Below are positions 1 through 10,861 of a DNA stretch of 64,000 nucleotides, piece by piece. Every line of letters begins with the position of its first letter. The stretch's first letter is position 1. Made by a program: the position numbers and the translations under genes. Below the pieces are notes generated by a model that searched no databases, was not told where the DNA came from, and saw only the letters and a list, made by a program, of their open reading frames with translations. Where the stretch lies: NCBI GenBank assembly GCA_014526335.1, contig JACTAT010000024.1:944673-1008672 (forward strand). Direction: 5' to 3'. The stretch comes from Chrysaora quinquecirrha. Lineage: Eukaryota; Cnidaria; Scyphozoa; Semaeostomeae; Pelagiidae.

Positions 1-2172
1 GTCCCTCTGCTTTAGCATGTCAGTGAACATTGTAAAGAGAACTTGCTGATTACCAGATAGTGTTGGTGCATTGTTATGTGTATTTGGATGTATTGGGTTG
101 GATAATGGAAGTAGCTGACAGCGATACAGATTATTCATGTCAATAAGGCTATTAACATATGTAATGATTGTATCAATGTAATAAGATTTGTGACCTTCAT
201 GTATAATTATGTCTTTAAATTTTTGGGAGTTTCCAAAAAATTGAGGCATGCATGATGCAGCAGTATTAAAATAACGTATGGCTGGAGGTATGTCATCAGC
301 ATTATTGGGTAGAATGGTGTCCAGCTGTCGATATGGGAAATTTAGAAGTAAAAATTGAAAGAAGTATTTAGGGTTGAAGAAGGAGAAATGTCGTACACCA
401 ACAAGGACGGGAGATCTCCCCTTGTAGGGTACTGGGGGATTCTTACTTTCATCAAGAAAACGTAACCACTCCATTAAAGGCAAGGATTCATATGTGGAAG
501 GTCTGCTATAGTATTTACTGACAGTAGCATTGTCACGTACGTTGTCACAGGTGGGTATGGTGAATTTTTTTCTCATTGAATTAGTCCATGAAATTTCTTT
601 ACATGACAGATTTACCCACACCTCTGGTTCGCATATATCTAAGAAAAGTGAATATTTTATTGCTGCTGTTGAAGGACAAATGTCAGGTGTATAGAATATG
701 TCTTTATGATATGACTCATGAGATTTGGATATGTATGCAGATACATATTTCAATAGCATACCGTGACCATCACTGGTCTGCACATCCATATGGCATTGGA
801 GAGCTGGAAGAACAGTGTCTATGTATGCCCGCAAAGAGACCGCATACGCATTTGCAGGATGACAGAAACGTATGGATTTGCATGTGTCCGTCTTGTCAAC
901 AATTGTGGGTCCATCATTAATTGGTAGTGAGGATTTTGTTGATTTCTGGAGCTTATTAACAAAGTATCGAACTTCAGCATTATAAGTTGGTAAGTCAGCA
1001 CGTAATCTAGGTAGCTGAATGTGAGCAGGATTTTTAAGCCAAACAAGGAGATGTAAGTGAACAGTGCCCCTTTCTTGAATTTTGAATCGATTAAAGTAAG
1101 TAAGGATGTTTGATGTTTTTTGTTTTCTATGTAATTGAATACATGGTTTCTCCAGTTACTATCATTGGAGCCACAGGTAACCACGAACTATTTGCTCTAA
1201 GACATGCAGGTAATGAATGGACTCATAAAAGGGCAGGGATGTTGGGCCATAGCCTGTGTCTCTAGCGATATCTTGTAGACAGATTGGAAGAGGAAAGGAC
1301 CACTCTGATGGACTAATAGTTAAAAAAATGGATGGATAACCAAATTGGCGGACAGCATCCATTAGATAAGGATGCTGCCATTGCCAGTACCCAGATGCGA
1401 AGGGTTTATCATCTAATGCTTGAAAAGCTGACATTGTTTTCACGGTTTTTGAGAAAAAATGGCTTGAGTTTATTGCGCCCATGACTGTTTTATAAATCCA
1501 TCTCTCGAAAATGAATTGTAGAAAATCGAAGGTATTTGAATAATCAACAATGGAGGAGCAGCATTTTACAAGAAATGATATTTTGTTGCTGTTTCTACTC
1601 TCTTTTCCGTCGTGTAATGTGTCACACCAAGACGTATAGGGGTATAGGTGTGGCCAAAGTGCACATTCTATCCCATCCCAGGAGTATACAGAGAATGGGT
1701 CTGGCTGATTATTCTTGTCAATATATTCTTGGCATTTGTCGACATAAGTTTTGTAGGAAGATTTGTGTGACGCTATTAAATAGTCATAAGCGGTTTGACA
1801 TGTTTGTCTGTCGTCTGTATTCTCCATGGCAGATATTTTTTGCTGTAGAGAATCCTTTGAGCATGTCAATTTAAGTAACGCTGTTTTCTTGCAAAAGCCA
1901 TGTTTCATGCGGTCATACTTTCCGTAATCGATGTCAATAGGGCGCAATACAAGAATATGTTTCAATTGTAATGATTTTAGCTGTTGGGGTATTTCACTTA
2001 ATGTGGGAACAATGTACTTTCCCAAAGTGCATTGACAGACATTTGAAGAAGAGCATTTCTTTCCTGCAGAGAAGCTAGGAAGAAGTTTTCCAAACATGAG
2101 ACTAGAGCATTTGCTGCAGAAGCTCCATGAAAGTGTCTCTGCCCAAGACTTCAAAGCATTACTTATTGTCAT
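1..2172 (-). pseudogene. Helitron Rep (HUH endonuclease) pseudogene, runs off window start
   Basis: Helitron rolling-circle replication initiator, which nicks and joins DNA strands. The N-terminal part (1162-2172) ends in a Helitron_like_N-type stretch with F-G-Y-P-S-I-F-L-T-I-S-P-S-E-W. Downstream the HUH motif reads H-L-H at 1051-1059 and the two-tyrosine motif reads K-Y-V-S-A-Y at 733-750. The frame then stays open to the window edge, so any helicase domain would lie outside. The gene is broken: the frame changes near 1180 (about 2 bases lost) and returns near 1110, and the unshifted frame shows three consecutive stops at 1156-1164. The upstream frame ends at a stop about 33 bases before the ATG at 2172, so the N-terminus may also be damaged. 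Family assignment is firm from the two catalytic motifs; activity is very unlikely. Confidence 0.88.
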
Positions 2173-2913
2173 GACATGTTCAGAGGATGGTGTGATTGTA
2201 TTCTAAGTACACTTATAGCTCTTGATCCCGCCTTCTGTTGTTTTTTTCCGTGCTGTCAATGCTTGCAAATTTTTTTCAATTCTAGTTTTAGAATTTATAC
2301 CGTAGTTGAGGACATGAAACGTGAAACTGTCGGCTATCCCAATAATTGCGTGCAATTGTATTGTCCAAAGGAATTGGCATTATGACAATAAGTGAAAGAG
2401 TGTAAAAAGAAATGGAAGCTAACCTTTATGTGTTTCTTATGTTCCTTGAAATATATATATATATACAAGCAGGTAAAAATAATAACAGTAATGAAGTGGT
2501 AATGATCAATTATGAAATATTAAACTGTATGAAAAAATAGTGAAGGAGAAAATGTTTTGTCCAGTATTTGATAACAATTATAAATGAAAAATTGAAACAA
2601 ACGAAGGATAGCAATGAAATGAATTGATGTAAAATGAGGTGAAAGTAAATAGAATAAATAAATGTCAATAGTGGAGAATGGAATATGTTCTTGTTTACTG
2701 AAATAGAGAGAGAATAGGCCTATTTATTTTTCAGTATATGATAATAATTATAAATGTGACCATTGAAGAATATAGAGGAAGTGAATGAAATGTATAAATA
2801 TATAAACAGATGGAAATTATTTGGAAATTCCAAGAAATTTGTGAAACAAAGATAGTATTGTGATTTTATATTTTTGAAGGATGTGAATTTAGAAAAACAT
2901 GTAGAAAAAATAT
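2173..2913. other. AT-rich spacer without a recognised gene
   Basis: Very AT-rich stretch between the Helitron and the capsid block. It holds a short (AT)n run near 2450-2465 and weakly repeated AATTATAAATG-type words. I see no coding signal on either strand. Confidence 0.6.
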
Positions 2914-4191
2914 TTACAATATACAAATGTGTGAATTCATGAAATAGAAATACTGGAAATAATTGTCAACAGCGTTTGCAAAATTTATACTTATTCTCAG
3001 ATTACCCCCTCTTTTAAGCAAATATTGCTCATCTGCACAGTTTCCTTTTGGTGTCAAATCAAACACACAGATTGCCGATCCTTGTTTGAATCTATCATAA
3101 TCAATTAGGGTAGGTGAATTATTCAAGCTGGTCACCAAGCGACTGTAGGCATCAAAGTAATCATCATCATCATAATTCAATCTTAGAGGTGGGGTGATTT
3201 CTTGATTGTCAACAGTCACTTGAATGGCAGAAACAGAAACATGTTCAAACTCAAACGGATTTCCTTCATCTGCTCCATTGAATGATGTATTATCAACCAG
3301 CGCAAAAAACAATCTGTTTGGAATCTTTCCGTTGAACACATTATCTTGAACCCAACTGGTTGTTGCGGCATTGATTAAGTAGCTTGCCATGTGAGGTTGA
3401 CAGACTGGGTAAACCGCATTTTTTTTCATCCGTGTTCTTTCAATTCCTTTCAATACATCATCTTTAAGATGTATGTGACGAAGCACCAGTTTCACTTCAG
3501 AAATGTACAGACGTGAAGTGTTTCCAGTCTTCCTCATCAAACAAAACACATCACTGTTTGCACTCAATCGCCATTGAAGACGAACGCCAGGCAGCAAGTA
3601 TTTGCTTTGATTGCAAATGTTAACATGAGGTTTTGTCAACACTTTAACCTTTTCACTATCATCAAATGGTGCAGATCTTGCATTTAAACCCAGATTTTTT
3701 AACGTTGCGGTTGTTGGAAAACCAACATTTTCTTTGCCAATCGTATCACTGACCCAGTTTGTCATTTTCAAATAGTTTTTAGCTCTGGTTTCATCAAACG
3801 TCAGAATTGTTTCCAAGTAAGATTGGTAGGCATACATTCCATTTGCTTCTGTGACGGGAGTGTCATTCAAAACCAACTCTATCTGCTTCCACATGGATTG
3901 ACCAATATTATTTATTACTCCAGCAAATTCTGCGGTGGTTTTTCCAATATTACTTCCATCGACTCTTTTAATGGCTAGAGTCAAGACGAAATAAGAATGA
4001 TTCAAGTCAATCATATGATCAGGCTGAGCAGGAATGTCAAACACAACAGTTTGTTTTGAGGCATTGAGAGCAGCAGTTTGTGGAAAATATTCAACATCTT
4101 TAAAATACTTGACATCGTTTTGAATTACGGGTGGGCAGAATAAATCCAAACTTTCACTAGGACATTCAGTATATTCTGGCTATATACTCAT
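2914..4191 (-). pseudogene. Polinton/adintovirus-like major capsid protein (double jelly-roll)
   Basis: Major capsid (hexon-like) protein of Polinton/Maverick or adintovirus-type elements, of the family often annotated in invertebrates as F54H12.2-like. Diagnostic features are the early D-L-F-C-P-P-V-I-Q segment, the 'hxDLNxSYFxLTLAI' strand, the 'WKQIELVLNDTPVT' segment and a late 'GNLRISINF' strand. I place the start at 4189-4191, because that ATG overlaps the stop of the upstream basic-protein gene as ATGA and gives the usual short N-terminal arm before the D-L-F motif. Codon 4 is then a TAG stop (4180-4182); from there to 2914 the frame is open for about 411 codons. The extreme C-terminus looks divergent or cut short. 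The gene sits in a same-strand structural cluster with the core-like and penton-like genes. Confidence 0.85.
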
Positions 4192-4637
4192 TGTTGCAAA
4201 TTCTTCTTCAACAGTTTCTTCAACAAAGTTTTTTTCAAATCAGGTTTCTTAGCTCTTCTTTTCTTCACCGACTGCTTAGGTATGAATATCCCTCTCATGG
4301 TGCTTTCTTTTATAGATCTTTTAGGACGAACTCTTGATTTCTTACCAGCAGTCGATTTCTTACCAGCAGTCGATTTCTTACCAGCAGTCGATTTCTTACC
4401 AACAGTCGATTTCTTACCAGAAGTCGATTTCTTGACAGATTTCTTCACAACATCGGCAATTTCTTCAGTAGCCTTCCTTTTAATTCCTCTCATGGAAGAT
4501 TTGGTAGTATCTTTTACAACTTCTCCAACATTCTCACCAGCTAATATCCGATCGACCGCCTTCTCTCCTTCTTCTTCTAAAACAGGTTTTAAAATTTTCT
4601 CAGCAGCTTTTACACCTTGTTTCTTTATTGTTGGCAT
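4188..4637 (-). CDS. Small lysine-rich core/DNA-condensing-like protein
   Basis: An intact 149-codon frame between the penton-like and major capsid genes. The protein is strongly basic. An N-terminal part of mixed charge is followed by a perfect short-period repeat, S-T-x-G-K-K repeated about five times, and a K/R-rich tail. At DNA level the repeat is an 18-base unit (4344-4433) with very few differences, which points to recent slippage or homogenisation. Position and composition resemble the basic core or pX-like proteins that package DNA in adenovirus-like and Polinton-type virions. That role is inferred from composition and neighbours, not from sequence homology I can name. Its stop overlaps the capsid start as ATGA. 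Confidence 0.6.
   Translation of the reverse strand: MPTIKKQGVKAAEKILKPVLEEEGEKAVDRILAGENVGEVVKDTTKSSMRGIKRKATEEIADVVKKSVKKSTSGKKSTVGKKSTAGKKSTAGKKSTAGKKSRVRPKRSIKESTMRGIFIPKQSVKKRRAKKPDLKKTLLKKLLKKNLQQ
4344..4433. repeat. 18-bp in-frame tandem repeat
   Basis: About five copies of an 18-base unit (TTACCAGCAGTCGATTTC on the + strand) encoding the S-T-x-G-K-K repeat of the basic protein. Copies differ by one or two bases; the outer ones are more diverged. Confidence 0.85.
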
Positions 4638-4748
4638 TGCAGTTTAACAGCTCTTTTAAAAATAGATCCAGCTTTCCTGAAAATACTACCTACTCCTCTT
4701 CAACGCTGGTAGGTGTAAAAATACGGAGTTGATTTGTAAATTGGGAAA

Positions 4749-5741
4749 TCATACATGTTTTCTTCTAAAGTGTAGCAAGAATGTTGTCTTTGTTTTGTAG
4801 AATTGTATCTCTTTTCCCAACTCGTTGTAGACTTTTATAGTAAATTCGTTGATGTCGTTGTATAATAATGGATAATAGAACAAATTTTCAAATTCCACAA
4901 AATTTACAACGTGCTTGTTAATTTTCAACGGAATGAAGCGTGGCAGTGGCGTGCTAATTTTTCCAACTACACGATAGTCTAACAACGAGCAATATATGAA
5001 CAAATTCTTCCCTTCTGCGTTGACTTGGAAATGTTCATCACCCACCACATCAGTCGCTCTTTCGATTGCGTTGAATACATAATCTGTTAATGACTTGTCT
5101 AGATAAGTTCCAGCAAATGGTCATGGTGTCCATCTCACATCTCTGTAATAAACATTATTCATGTTTTTGTTATATTCTTCTGTAGCTTCAACCAAATAAT
5201 TTCCACAAATCTTTCCCCAATGCAACTCTTTTAACATACTTTGGAAAGGTTATCTTGATTTTTGAATCTACAATTGAAAACTGTGGCAGACCTTCGTAAG
5301 GCAAACCTATTTCTTTTACATATTCTTTTACTCTTCCCTCTTGCGCGCGAATGTCTTCATTCATAATTGAAACAATTTCTCTCATTGTTAATTTATGAAC
5401 GGTATCTCCAGCTGAGATTTCACCAATAAAGTGACGTACGTAATACTCGCGCTTATCAGCTGCCTGATTCCATTTCTTTGCATACTCATCCGATATTACC
5501 AATCTCACATTCAAATCTTCAAAACCAACCTTGTCGGTACCAATTTGGAAAAATCCCATCATTCGCCAGGGTTAATATTTCCCATCTTTGAATTCTGCGG
5601 GATTAAATACAAATCTATCACTCAGTTCGTAGACCATTTCCACCAATGCCACCTTCCATTTTCAATGTAAATGTAATTGTTCTTTAAGTTTTTTGCCGAA
5701 TCTGAATTGTTGGTACATGTAAGATAAAAGTCATTAATCAT
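4749..5741 (-). pseudogene. Penton-like capsid protein pseudogene of Polinton-type element
   Basis: The C-terminal 99 codons (4749-5048) look like the penton-base-like protein of Polintons/adintoviruses: a 'hxVYCxLhxxRVVG' strand, a proline-rich 'TPLPRFIPL' turn and a terminal 'LHFRRK' strand. The upstream part (5188-5562) has the 'HKLTMREIVxIMNEDI ... FSIVDSKIKITFPK' pattern seen in the middle of such proteins. The likely start at 5739-5741 (M-I-N-D-F-Y-L-T) overlaps the end of the preceding gene. The frame is broken at least four times: shifts near 5625 and 5200, stops near 5570 and 5120. Neighbours support the call, since penton, core-like and capsid genes follow one another on the same strand. 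Confidence 0.7.
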
Positions 5742-6096
5742 CTTTGCTGAAAAACAAGTCAATCTGACAATTGTCTTCAAATTTTTCCGATATATCTTCC
5801 AACGTTTCCCAGTTGATGATTTTGATATCAAATGATTTTATATCAAATCTTGTTACTCTATACGATGCAGGATTTATAGTTGATCTGTGAATCAATTTCG
5901 AATCGTCAATAACTAGACCCAATAGAAGAACAGCATCCTTACTTATAATGAAATCGCAACAAACAGCAAACACTTTTTCATTCTCATCTTTTTCTTTTCG
6001 ATATAGCTTACAAGCAATCATACTACATTTCCAACTGATATCCACTGGAAGTGGATTAACAAAATTTACACGTCTATTGTTTAAAGTTACATTCAT
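5734..6096 (-). CDS. Unrecognised 120-aa protein upstream of the penton-like gene
   Basis: An intact small frame heading the capsid cluster. The sequence is mixed, with alternating hydrophobic and charged stretches suggesting beta strands and an acidic C-terminus ending F-F-S-K-D-D. I do not recognise a family. Its stop lies within the likely start region of the penton-like gene (ATGATTAA arrangement), a virus-like overlap that suggests the two were expressed together. It could be a minor capsid or assembly protein by position only. Confidence 0.45.
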   Translation of the reverse strand: MNVTLNNRRVNFVNPLPVDISWKCSMIACKLYRKEKDENEKVFAVCCDFIISKDAVLLLGLVIDDSKLIHRSTINPASYRVTRFDIKSFDIKIINWETLEDISEKFEDNCQIDLFFSKDD

Positions 6097-7407
6097 ATAA
6101 CGGGTCTAATTCTAACTGTTAGTGATGTTTCTCAAAACTAGCCTTTTCTCAATACCACAAAGACAGGCACGGCGCCACTGGGGGGCTGGGGGGGCTTTAG
6201 CCCCCCCCACTTTTTTCCCAAGTAAAGATATCTCTGATGGTATTTTGGGTGTAAGTTTCTATCACATGCACACCTGTTCTTTTCACCATTGGGACATAAT
6301 GTGTAAGCACAAAATATCTAAAAAAATTACTAATACATAAACAAAATTAACCAGAAATTCTTAATGTTGATTATGTGCTTTTAGTGTCTTTTTCCAATGT
6401 TAGTCGATCTTCTCTAATTTTTTCTCTTTTTTTTGTTTTGTTATTTAATGGAAAATGACAAGGGGCGTGTTTTCTCTGGAAGGAACAAAAAGCAAAGATT
6501 AAGCAATAATCTTTGCTTTTACAGATCTTTTTGAAATACGTGGACTTGTTGGGAAGATAAGTTTGCTCGCCCATTGATTTTCTATACTGATGATTACCAT
6601 TATGAAATTTAATATACTTTTGTTGAATGTCTAAACGTTGAGGGGTTACAGCACAACGCACATACTTTCACGGACTCTGCATTGTCTTGGCATGATATCT
6701 GCTGGCCCCTGGTACCGCGGTTCCGCCTCCTGGCGGGAAGAATCTTTCTCATTGATATTTTGTCGCTTATTATTACAGCTCATACGATGATAGACGATAC
6801 AGTAGTCTAGTATTTTATTTATTTTCATTTCAGTCTTCGTATTCATCATAACCTTATTGTATTTAGATAAGCCCTGTAAATAAGTTTCCATTGAAACGTC
6901 TTCAATTTAAGCCAGCCCTTCAATATGCGTCACAATAATATATGAAAACGAATCAAAACGAATCAAACAGCACACGACAAAGTAAAGAAGACAGAAAAAT
7001 CACGAAAATCCAAGGATCAAAAAATTGCTTGCAGTAAACGTCAAAAAGTTAAAGCTAAGAAAAAATTTTGTGGAAACAAATTTATATAGTGAGGTACGTT
7101 TATCAATAGATTGTATTCGTTCGTTGATGAATTTTCTATTTCTGCCTCCTTGAATAGGTCAGCACGTACACTGTATTTTTTCTTAATAAGAACCACGAAA
7201 TTTTAACTCAGCCTAGGATGTTCTTATTTTGTTCTTATATATTGATTTTGTAATTTATTTCGGATTTATCTTCCAACATGAAATAAACGTTCATTACATC
7301 ATACACTAATAGTAGTATTATTTTCATAATTCAGTCATTCAGCCATGTTTTGTTTCTCAGCCTCATTGTGCTAAAAAAAATTTTCTTATGACAAAAAGAA
7401 TGTATGT
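6097..7407. other. No gene recognised; contains a G-run/C-run hairpin
   Basis: No credible coding frame. A G-rich patch at 6160-6215 contains a perfect hairpin (GGGGGGG CTTTAG CCCCCCC, 6188-6208), resembling the ends of short repeated elements. The remainder is AT-rich with no feature I can support. Confidence 0.5.
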
Positions 7408-8213
7408 ATGAATTTCTTTATAGTCGCAATGTCCCAGAAACGTCACGACATTAGTAGCTTCTTCAAGCCACTCAAGAAATCAAAAGTTGCTAAGACCACT
7501 GACATCACTCCAATCTCCCCTGTTGAACCAGAAATTATCACAACATCTTCCACAGTCGAACTTCCAGTGCAAGCACAAGCCACCGTTAATATCCCCAGTT
7601 CCAGTAAATCTGATCCTGTAGTTCGTAGCGCGTTTCACCCTGATAAAACTATACATTCCCGACAACTAAGGTGGGAAGCCAAACGAGATCTTGTCAGTGG
7701 CAATGGTTCAAGAAGTACCCGTGGCTGGACTATTGCGCGGAGAAAGACCATGTGACTTGCTTTATATGCAAAAACCAGAATGCCAGGGAGAATCTTCACG
7801 CGGAAAGGTCAAAAGAATTGGTTTTTCTTGAGTCAGGCTTCCGAAATTGGAAGAAAGCACTGGTGAAGTTTGAAAAACATCAGGGAAGCAAGTGTCACCG
7901 TGCAGCAACCGCACATGAAGTTCTTATTCCTCAATGTGGCAACGTCATCCAGATGACAAATGAAAGGGAAAAGGCAGACATGGAAATGAATCGTCGCTGT
8001 TTTATGGAGACTTTAGACGCTTTTCAATTTTTAACTCGCCAAGGCTTGGCTGTTCGAGGTGATGATGACGAAGAGTCGAATTTAATTCAGTACCTGAAGA
8101 AGAGGTTGCAGTCCTTTCCTCAGCTTGAAGAATGGCTGGCAAGAAAGCAGTCAAAATTTACATCACATGACGCTCAAAATGAGATAGTAAATATATTGAT
8201 GTGTTTTGTTTGA
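7408..8213 (+). pseudogene. hAT-type TTF zinc-finger / DUF4371 protein fragment (ZMYM1-like)
   Basis: N-terminal part of the ZMYM1/TTF-zinc-finger family of domesticated or active hAT transposases. The first ~85 codons are a low-complexity leader (from about 7432, M-S-Q-K-R-H-D-I-S-S-F-F). The TTF-type finger follows with W-F-K-K-Y-P-W-L, C-F-I-C and F-E-K-H-Q-G-S-K-C-H. The beginning of the DUF4371 region (F-L-T-R-Q-G-L-A-V-R-G-D-D) comes next and ends abruptly at 8213. A frameshift near 7670-7690 separates leader and finger. The DDE catalytic region is missing, so this is a truncated copy. It lies opposite in strand to the surrounding capsid and polymerase fragments and probably inserted between them. 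Confidence 0.7.
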
Positions 8214-8340
8214 TGAGGATTTTTTTGTCTAATTAATAGAACAAAAAACGTTTCAATGAACTCTATGGTTAATAAATATTTCAACGTTCAGAACAAGTTA
8301 GATAACGATTTACTTGTTTACAACTATGTTGAACGAAGAT

Positions 8341-8498
8341 ATAATTTAAGCATGTTAAAACAATTTGTTACAACAGTTTAGAATAATGTTACAACAGTTT
8401 GTTAAGACAGTTTAGAATAATGTTACAACAGTTTGTTAAACAGTTTAGAATATTGTTACAACAGTTTAGAATATAGTTAAAATAGTTCGTTAAAACAG
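8341..8498. repeat. ~34-bp tandem repeat
   Basis: About four degenerate copies of a unit like TAGAATAATGTTACAACAG followed by TTTGTTAARACAGTT, immediately downstream of the polymerase C-terminal fragment. Confidence 0.75.
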
Positions 8499-8499
8499 T

Positions 8500-9134
8500 T
8501 TAATCAATGTTTTCTTCTTCACAGCATCTTTCTAGCGAATAATGTCCATATGGCAGCGTGTTAAATCCATCGTCAAGAATGTATCTTTTATCGTCAAAGG
8601 GATTCAGCGATGTCTTTTTTCTTTCCGTAGTGTAGATGGTGTGACAGTGTGATTCAATGTTGCGTTGAATGTGTGCATCAACTCTCATTTCCATCAAACA
8701 TTTCACATAATCTTCATGCTTCATTTGCTTCTTCACAACATACTTTTTGATTCCTTTTGCTTTTTTGATCGTATTTCCATCATTGATTTGGCAGCTATAC
8801 ATCTTTGATCTCAATCCAACAAATTCTTTCATTCCCACACCACCAAGCTCATCATTTTCCTGATAACTTTCTTGTTTCTTGTAGAGTAATTTGGATGTTC
8901 TTTATCATAATTGCTGAAATCGAATCCATCTTCGTGATCTTTCAATACTTTATCGACTTGATCTTTAGACATTGGTATGTCGTAGATGAAACTATCAGTA
9001 TCCATGTAGCATAACTCAACATTTGGAAGGTTTGGCTTTGCAAAGTTATAGTGGAAATCATACATCAATGTTTTGCTAATATCCAATATGCTGAAACCAA
9101 TATACATTGGTTTGTTGAGTGTAACTTTCCTCTT
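8500..9134 (-). pseudogene. Protein-primed family-B DNA polymerase, C-terminal part (Polinton-type)
   Basis: C-terminal third of a Polinton-type family-B polymerase. The metal-binding motif C reads Y-M-D-T-D-S near the start. It is followed by thumb-like sequence with F-V-G-L-R-S-K-M-Y-S, a K-G-I-K-K stretch, S-L-N-P-F-D-D-K-R-Y and a terminal L-P-Y-G-H-Y. The frame shifts once near 8830. The gene continues on the far side of the Penelope-like insertion at 10862-11082: the 11-base duplication ACTTTCCTCTT occurs at 9124-9134 and 10862-10872, and the two sides fit as adjacent parts of one polymerase. It would have replicated the element whose capsid genes lie at 2914-6096, on the same strand. 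Confidence 0.82.
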
Positions 9135-9245
9135 GAAAATATATCCAAACGGGCATACAACTTGATAATGAATAAAATAACCAGAAGCTTAAACATTTTT
9201 TAAGATAGCAAACGAAAGATGACAAGATATTTGCTATCGACTATA

Positions 9246-9280
9246 TATTCGACTGCACTTTCCAGCAGTCATCATCAGAG
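9246..9280 (-). ncRNA. Hammerhead-ribozyme-like core in Penelope tail (degenerate)
   Basis: On the minus strand CTGATGA is followed by a 6-bp stem (GACTGC / GCAGTC, loop TGGAAAGT) and then GAA. This is the arrangement of a hammerhead core with helix II. The base after GAA is T rather than A, and helices I and III are not convincing, so I regard it as a decayed motif. Confidence 0.4.
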
Positions 9281-9413
9281 TAACGGTTTTACAAATTCAA
9301 CGGTTAAAGTTAAGAATTAAAAATTTAATCATTTAATTGTTGTCATGGTAATTGATATATGACAACTCCAAAGAAGAACCGGAAACAATAATGACGTAAT
9401 GATAACAAATGTT

Positions 9414-9764
9414 TTAATTAAACAGTTTTAACGGAATGGATTTTTCTTGCGCATTCAACGACGGTTTCAGCTTCTTGATCTCCAATGCCTCTGATATTTT
9501 ACGTTTATAGTAATTGCGATGATTTTTAGATAGCAACGTGAAAGTGTTCAATTTTACTGTATCATGACCTGACTCAGTTGAGTGTTTAAAAACATGCAAA
9601 TTGTTGTCTCTACCGCTATGATCTTTCATTCTTTCACTTAATCGTCTACCAACCTCTCCTACGTATGATTGAGTGCAATTTTCATTTGGACAATCTACTT
9701 TATATACAAGGTTGTGCTGATGTTCATAGTTAGTTTTATCTTTAATATTAAAATGAGAACTCAA
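9414..9764 (-). pseudogene. GIY-YIG endonuclease domain of the Penelope-like element
   Basis: C-terminal endonuclease domain of the same polyprotein, which would cut the target DNA. The signature is H-N-L-V-Y-K-V-D-C-P, an S-Y-V-G-E segment and R-R-L-S-E-R-M-K-D-H, with a conserved H-x3-H-S-T-E-S-G-H-D stretch further on. It is joined to the reverse transcriptase by a frameshift at about 9762; the first residues of the frame overlap the end of the RT frame. The terminal E-K-S-I-P-L-K-L-F-N looks natural. Confidence 0.88.
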
Positions 9765-10789
9765 TTTTGTCCTGTGAATATGACCTTTACCTTTTGGTTA
9801 TCCAATGTAGATTGATTTATTGTTCTTTTCAAAGACTTTATTATGTTTTCTCCTTCTTTACCTTTGTAAGGCAGTATAAGCATATTATTTTTAGTTTCAA
9901 GAACATTATTCGCATGCTCTTCTACGGTATTGCTTGAAACCATTTCATCTCTGCGTGCCTGTTCAGACTCAACTTGCTCTTTTATTTGCCAAATCAGCCA
10001 TTTTGGATATCCGTTAATATCTTTAAAAACCTTAAGTAAATGATTGAATTCTTCATTACGATACTCTACCGTGGAACATATATAGAACGCTCTATGGAAA
10101 AGGGTTTTAAGAGTGCTTCTCTTCCATGATATAGGCGCGAATGATTGCCAATGCAAATAAACATCATTATTTGTTGGTTTCCTATACACAGTCGTTCCTA
10201 AGATATCATTAGAACGGATCAGTAGAACATCGAGAAAAGAAATTTTGCAATTTTGTTCTTCTTCATGTGTGAACTTTATTTTCTGATGGAAACTATTTAA
10301 TTGTGAGATCACAAATTGAATTGAATCACTTTTGATCAATGTGAAGGTGTCATCGACGTATCGTTTCCACGGGAACATGTGTTGTGATAAATTAGGCATC
10401 AAAGATCTTTCTAAATCTACCATGAATATGCCGGCTAGCACTGGTCCAAGAGGGGAACCCATCGCTACACCATCATTCTGTTTGTATATCATATCATTGT
10501 ATGTAAAATGAACGTTTTTTGTACAGAGTAATAGCAAGTTCTTCAAATCTTCCTTACCTATATTGGTACTGATTTCTTGGTTATCATAGATTCTTTTGAG
10601 TACAAGATCAATTGTGTAATCAAGTGGAACATTTGTAAATAGAGAAGTGACATCGAATGATACAAGTTTATAGTTTTGTTGAATCTTTAGTGTCTTAGTG
10701 TATTTAATAAACTCATTGGTGGAACTTACAGTATATTCGGAGGTACTTAATGGTGACAAGAGTTTTGCTAGATATTTCGCCATATTCAA
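9761..10789 (-). pseudogene. Penelope-like reverse transcriptase (N-terminally truncated)
   Basis: Reverse transcriptase of the Penelope class, which copies element RNA at a nick. Visible are L-V-S-F-D-V-T-S-L-F-T-N-V-P (palm motif A), the G-V-A-M-G-S-P-L-G-P motif, the catalytic R-Y-V-D-D-T-F box and a 'NCKISFLDVLL ... TTVYRKPT' segment. The N-terminal region and finger motifs expected before the first palm motif are missing, consistent with 5' truncation. The frame breaks near 9762, where the endonuclease continues in another frame. The 342 codons shown are otherwise uninterrupted, suggesting a relatively young insertion. Confidence 0.92.
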
Positions 10790-10861
10790 TCAATATTATA
10801 TTCATAATCATATTAATATTATATTCATAATCATATTAATATCATATTCATAATTCAATCC

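Larger units (their letters stand above)
9135..10861 (-). mobile_element. 5'-truncated Penelope-like retroelement with 11-bp target duplication
   Basis: Insertion bounded by perfect 11-bp direct repeats ACTTTCCTCTT (9124-9134 and 10862-10872) that interrupt the polymerase gene. On the minus strand it contains a reverse transcriptase lacking its N-terminus, a GIY-YIG endonuclease, then about 280 bases of tail. The 5' junction side (10790-10860) is an AT-rich repeat of ATATTCATAATCATATTAAT-like units. The tail holds a hammerhead-ribozyme-like core at 9246-9280, as described for some Penelope-like elements. Confidence 0.88.

Noticed and set aside
1156..1164. Alternative genetic code because of the triple stop
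   Set aside because: Stops of all three kinds interrupt frames across the window and splice signals are ordinary; pseudogene decay explains them.
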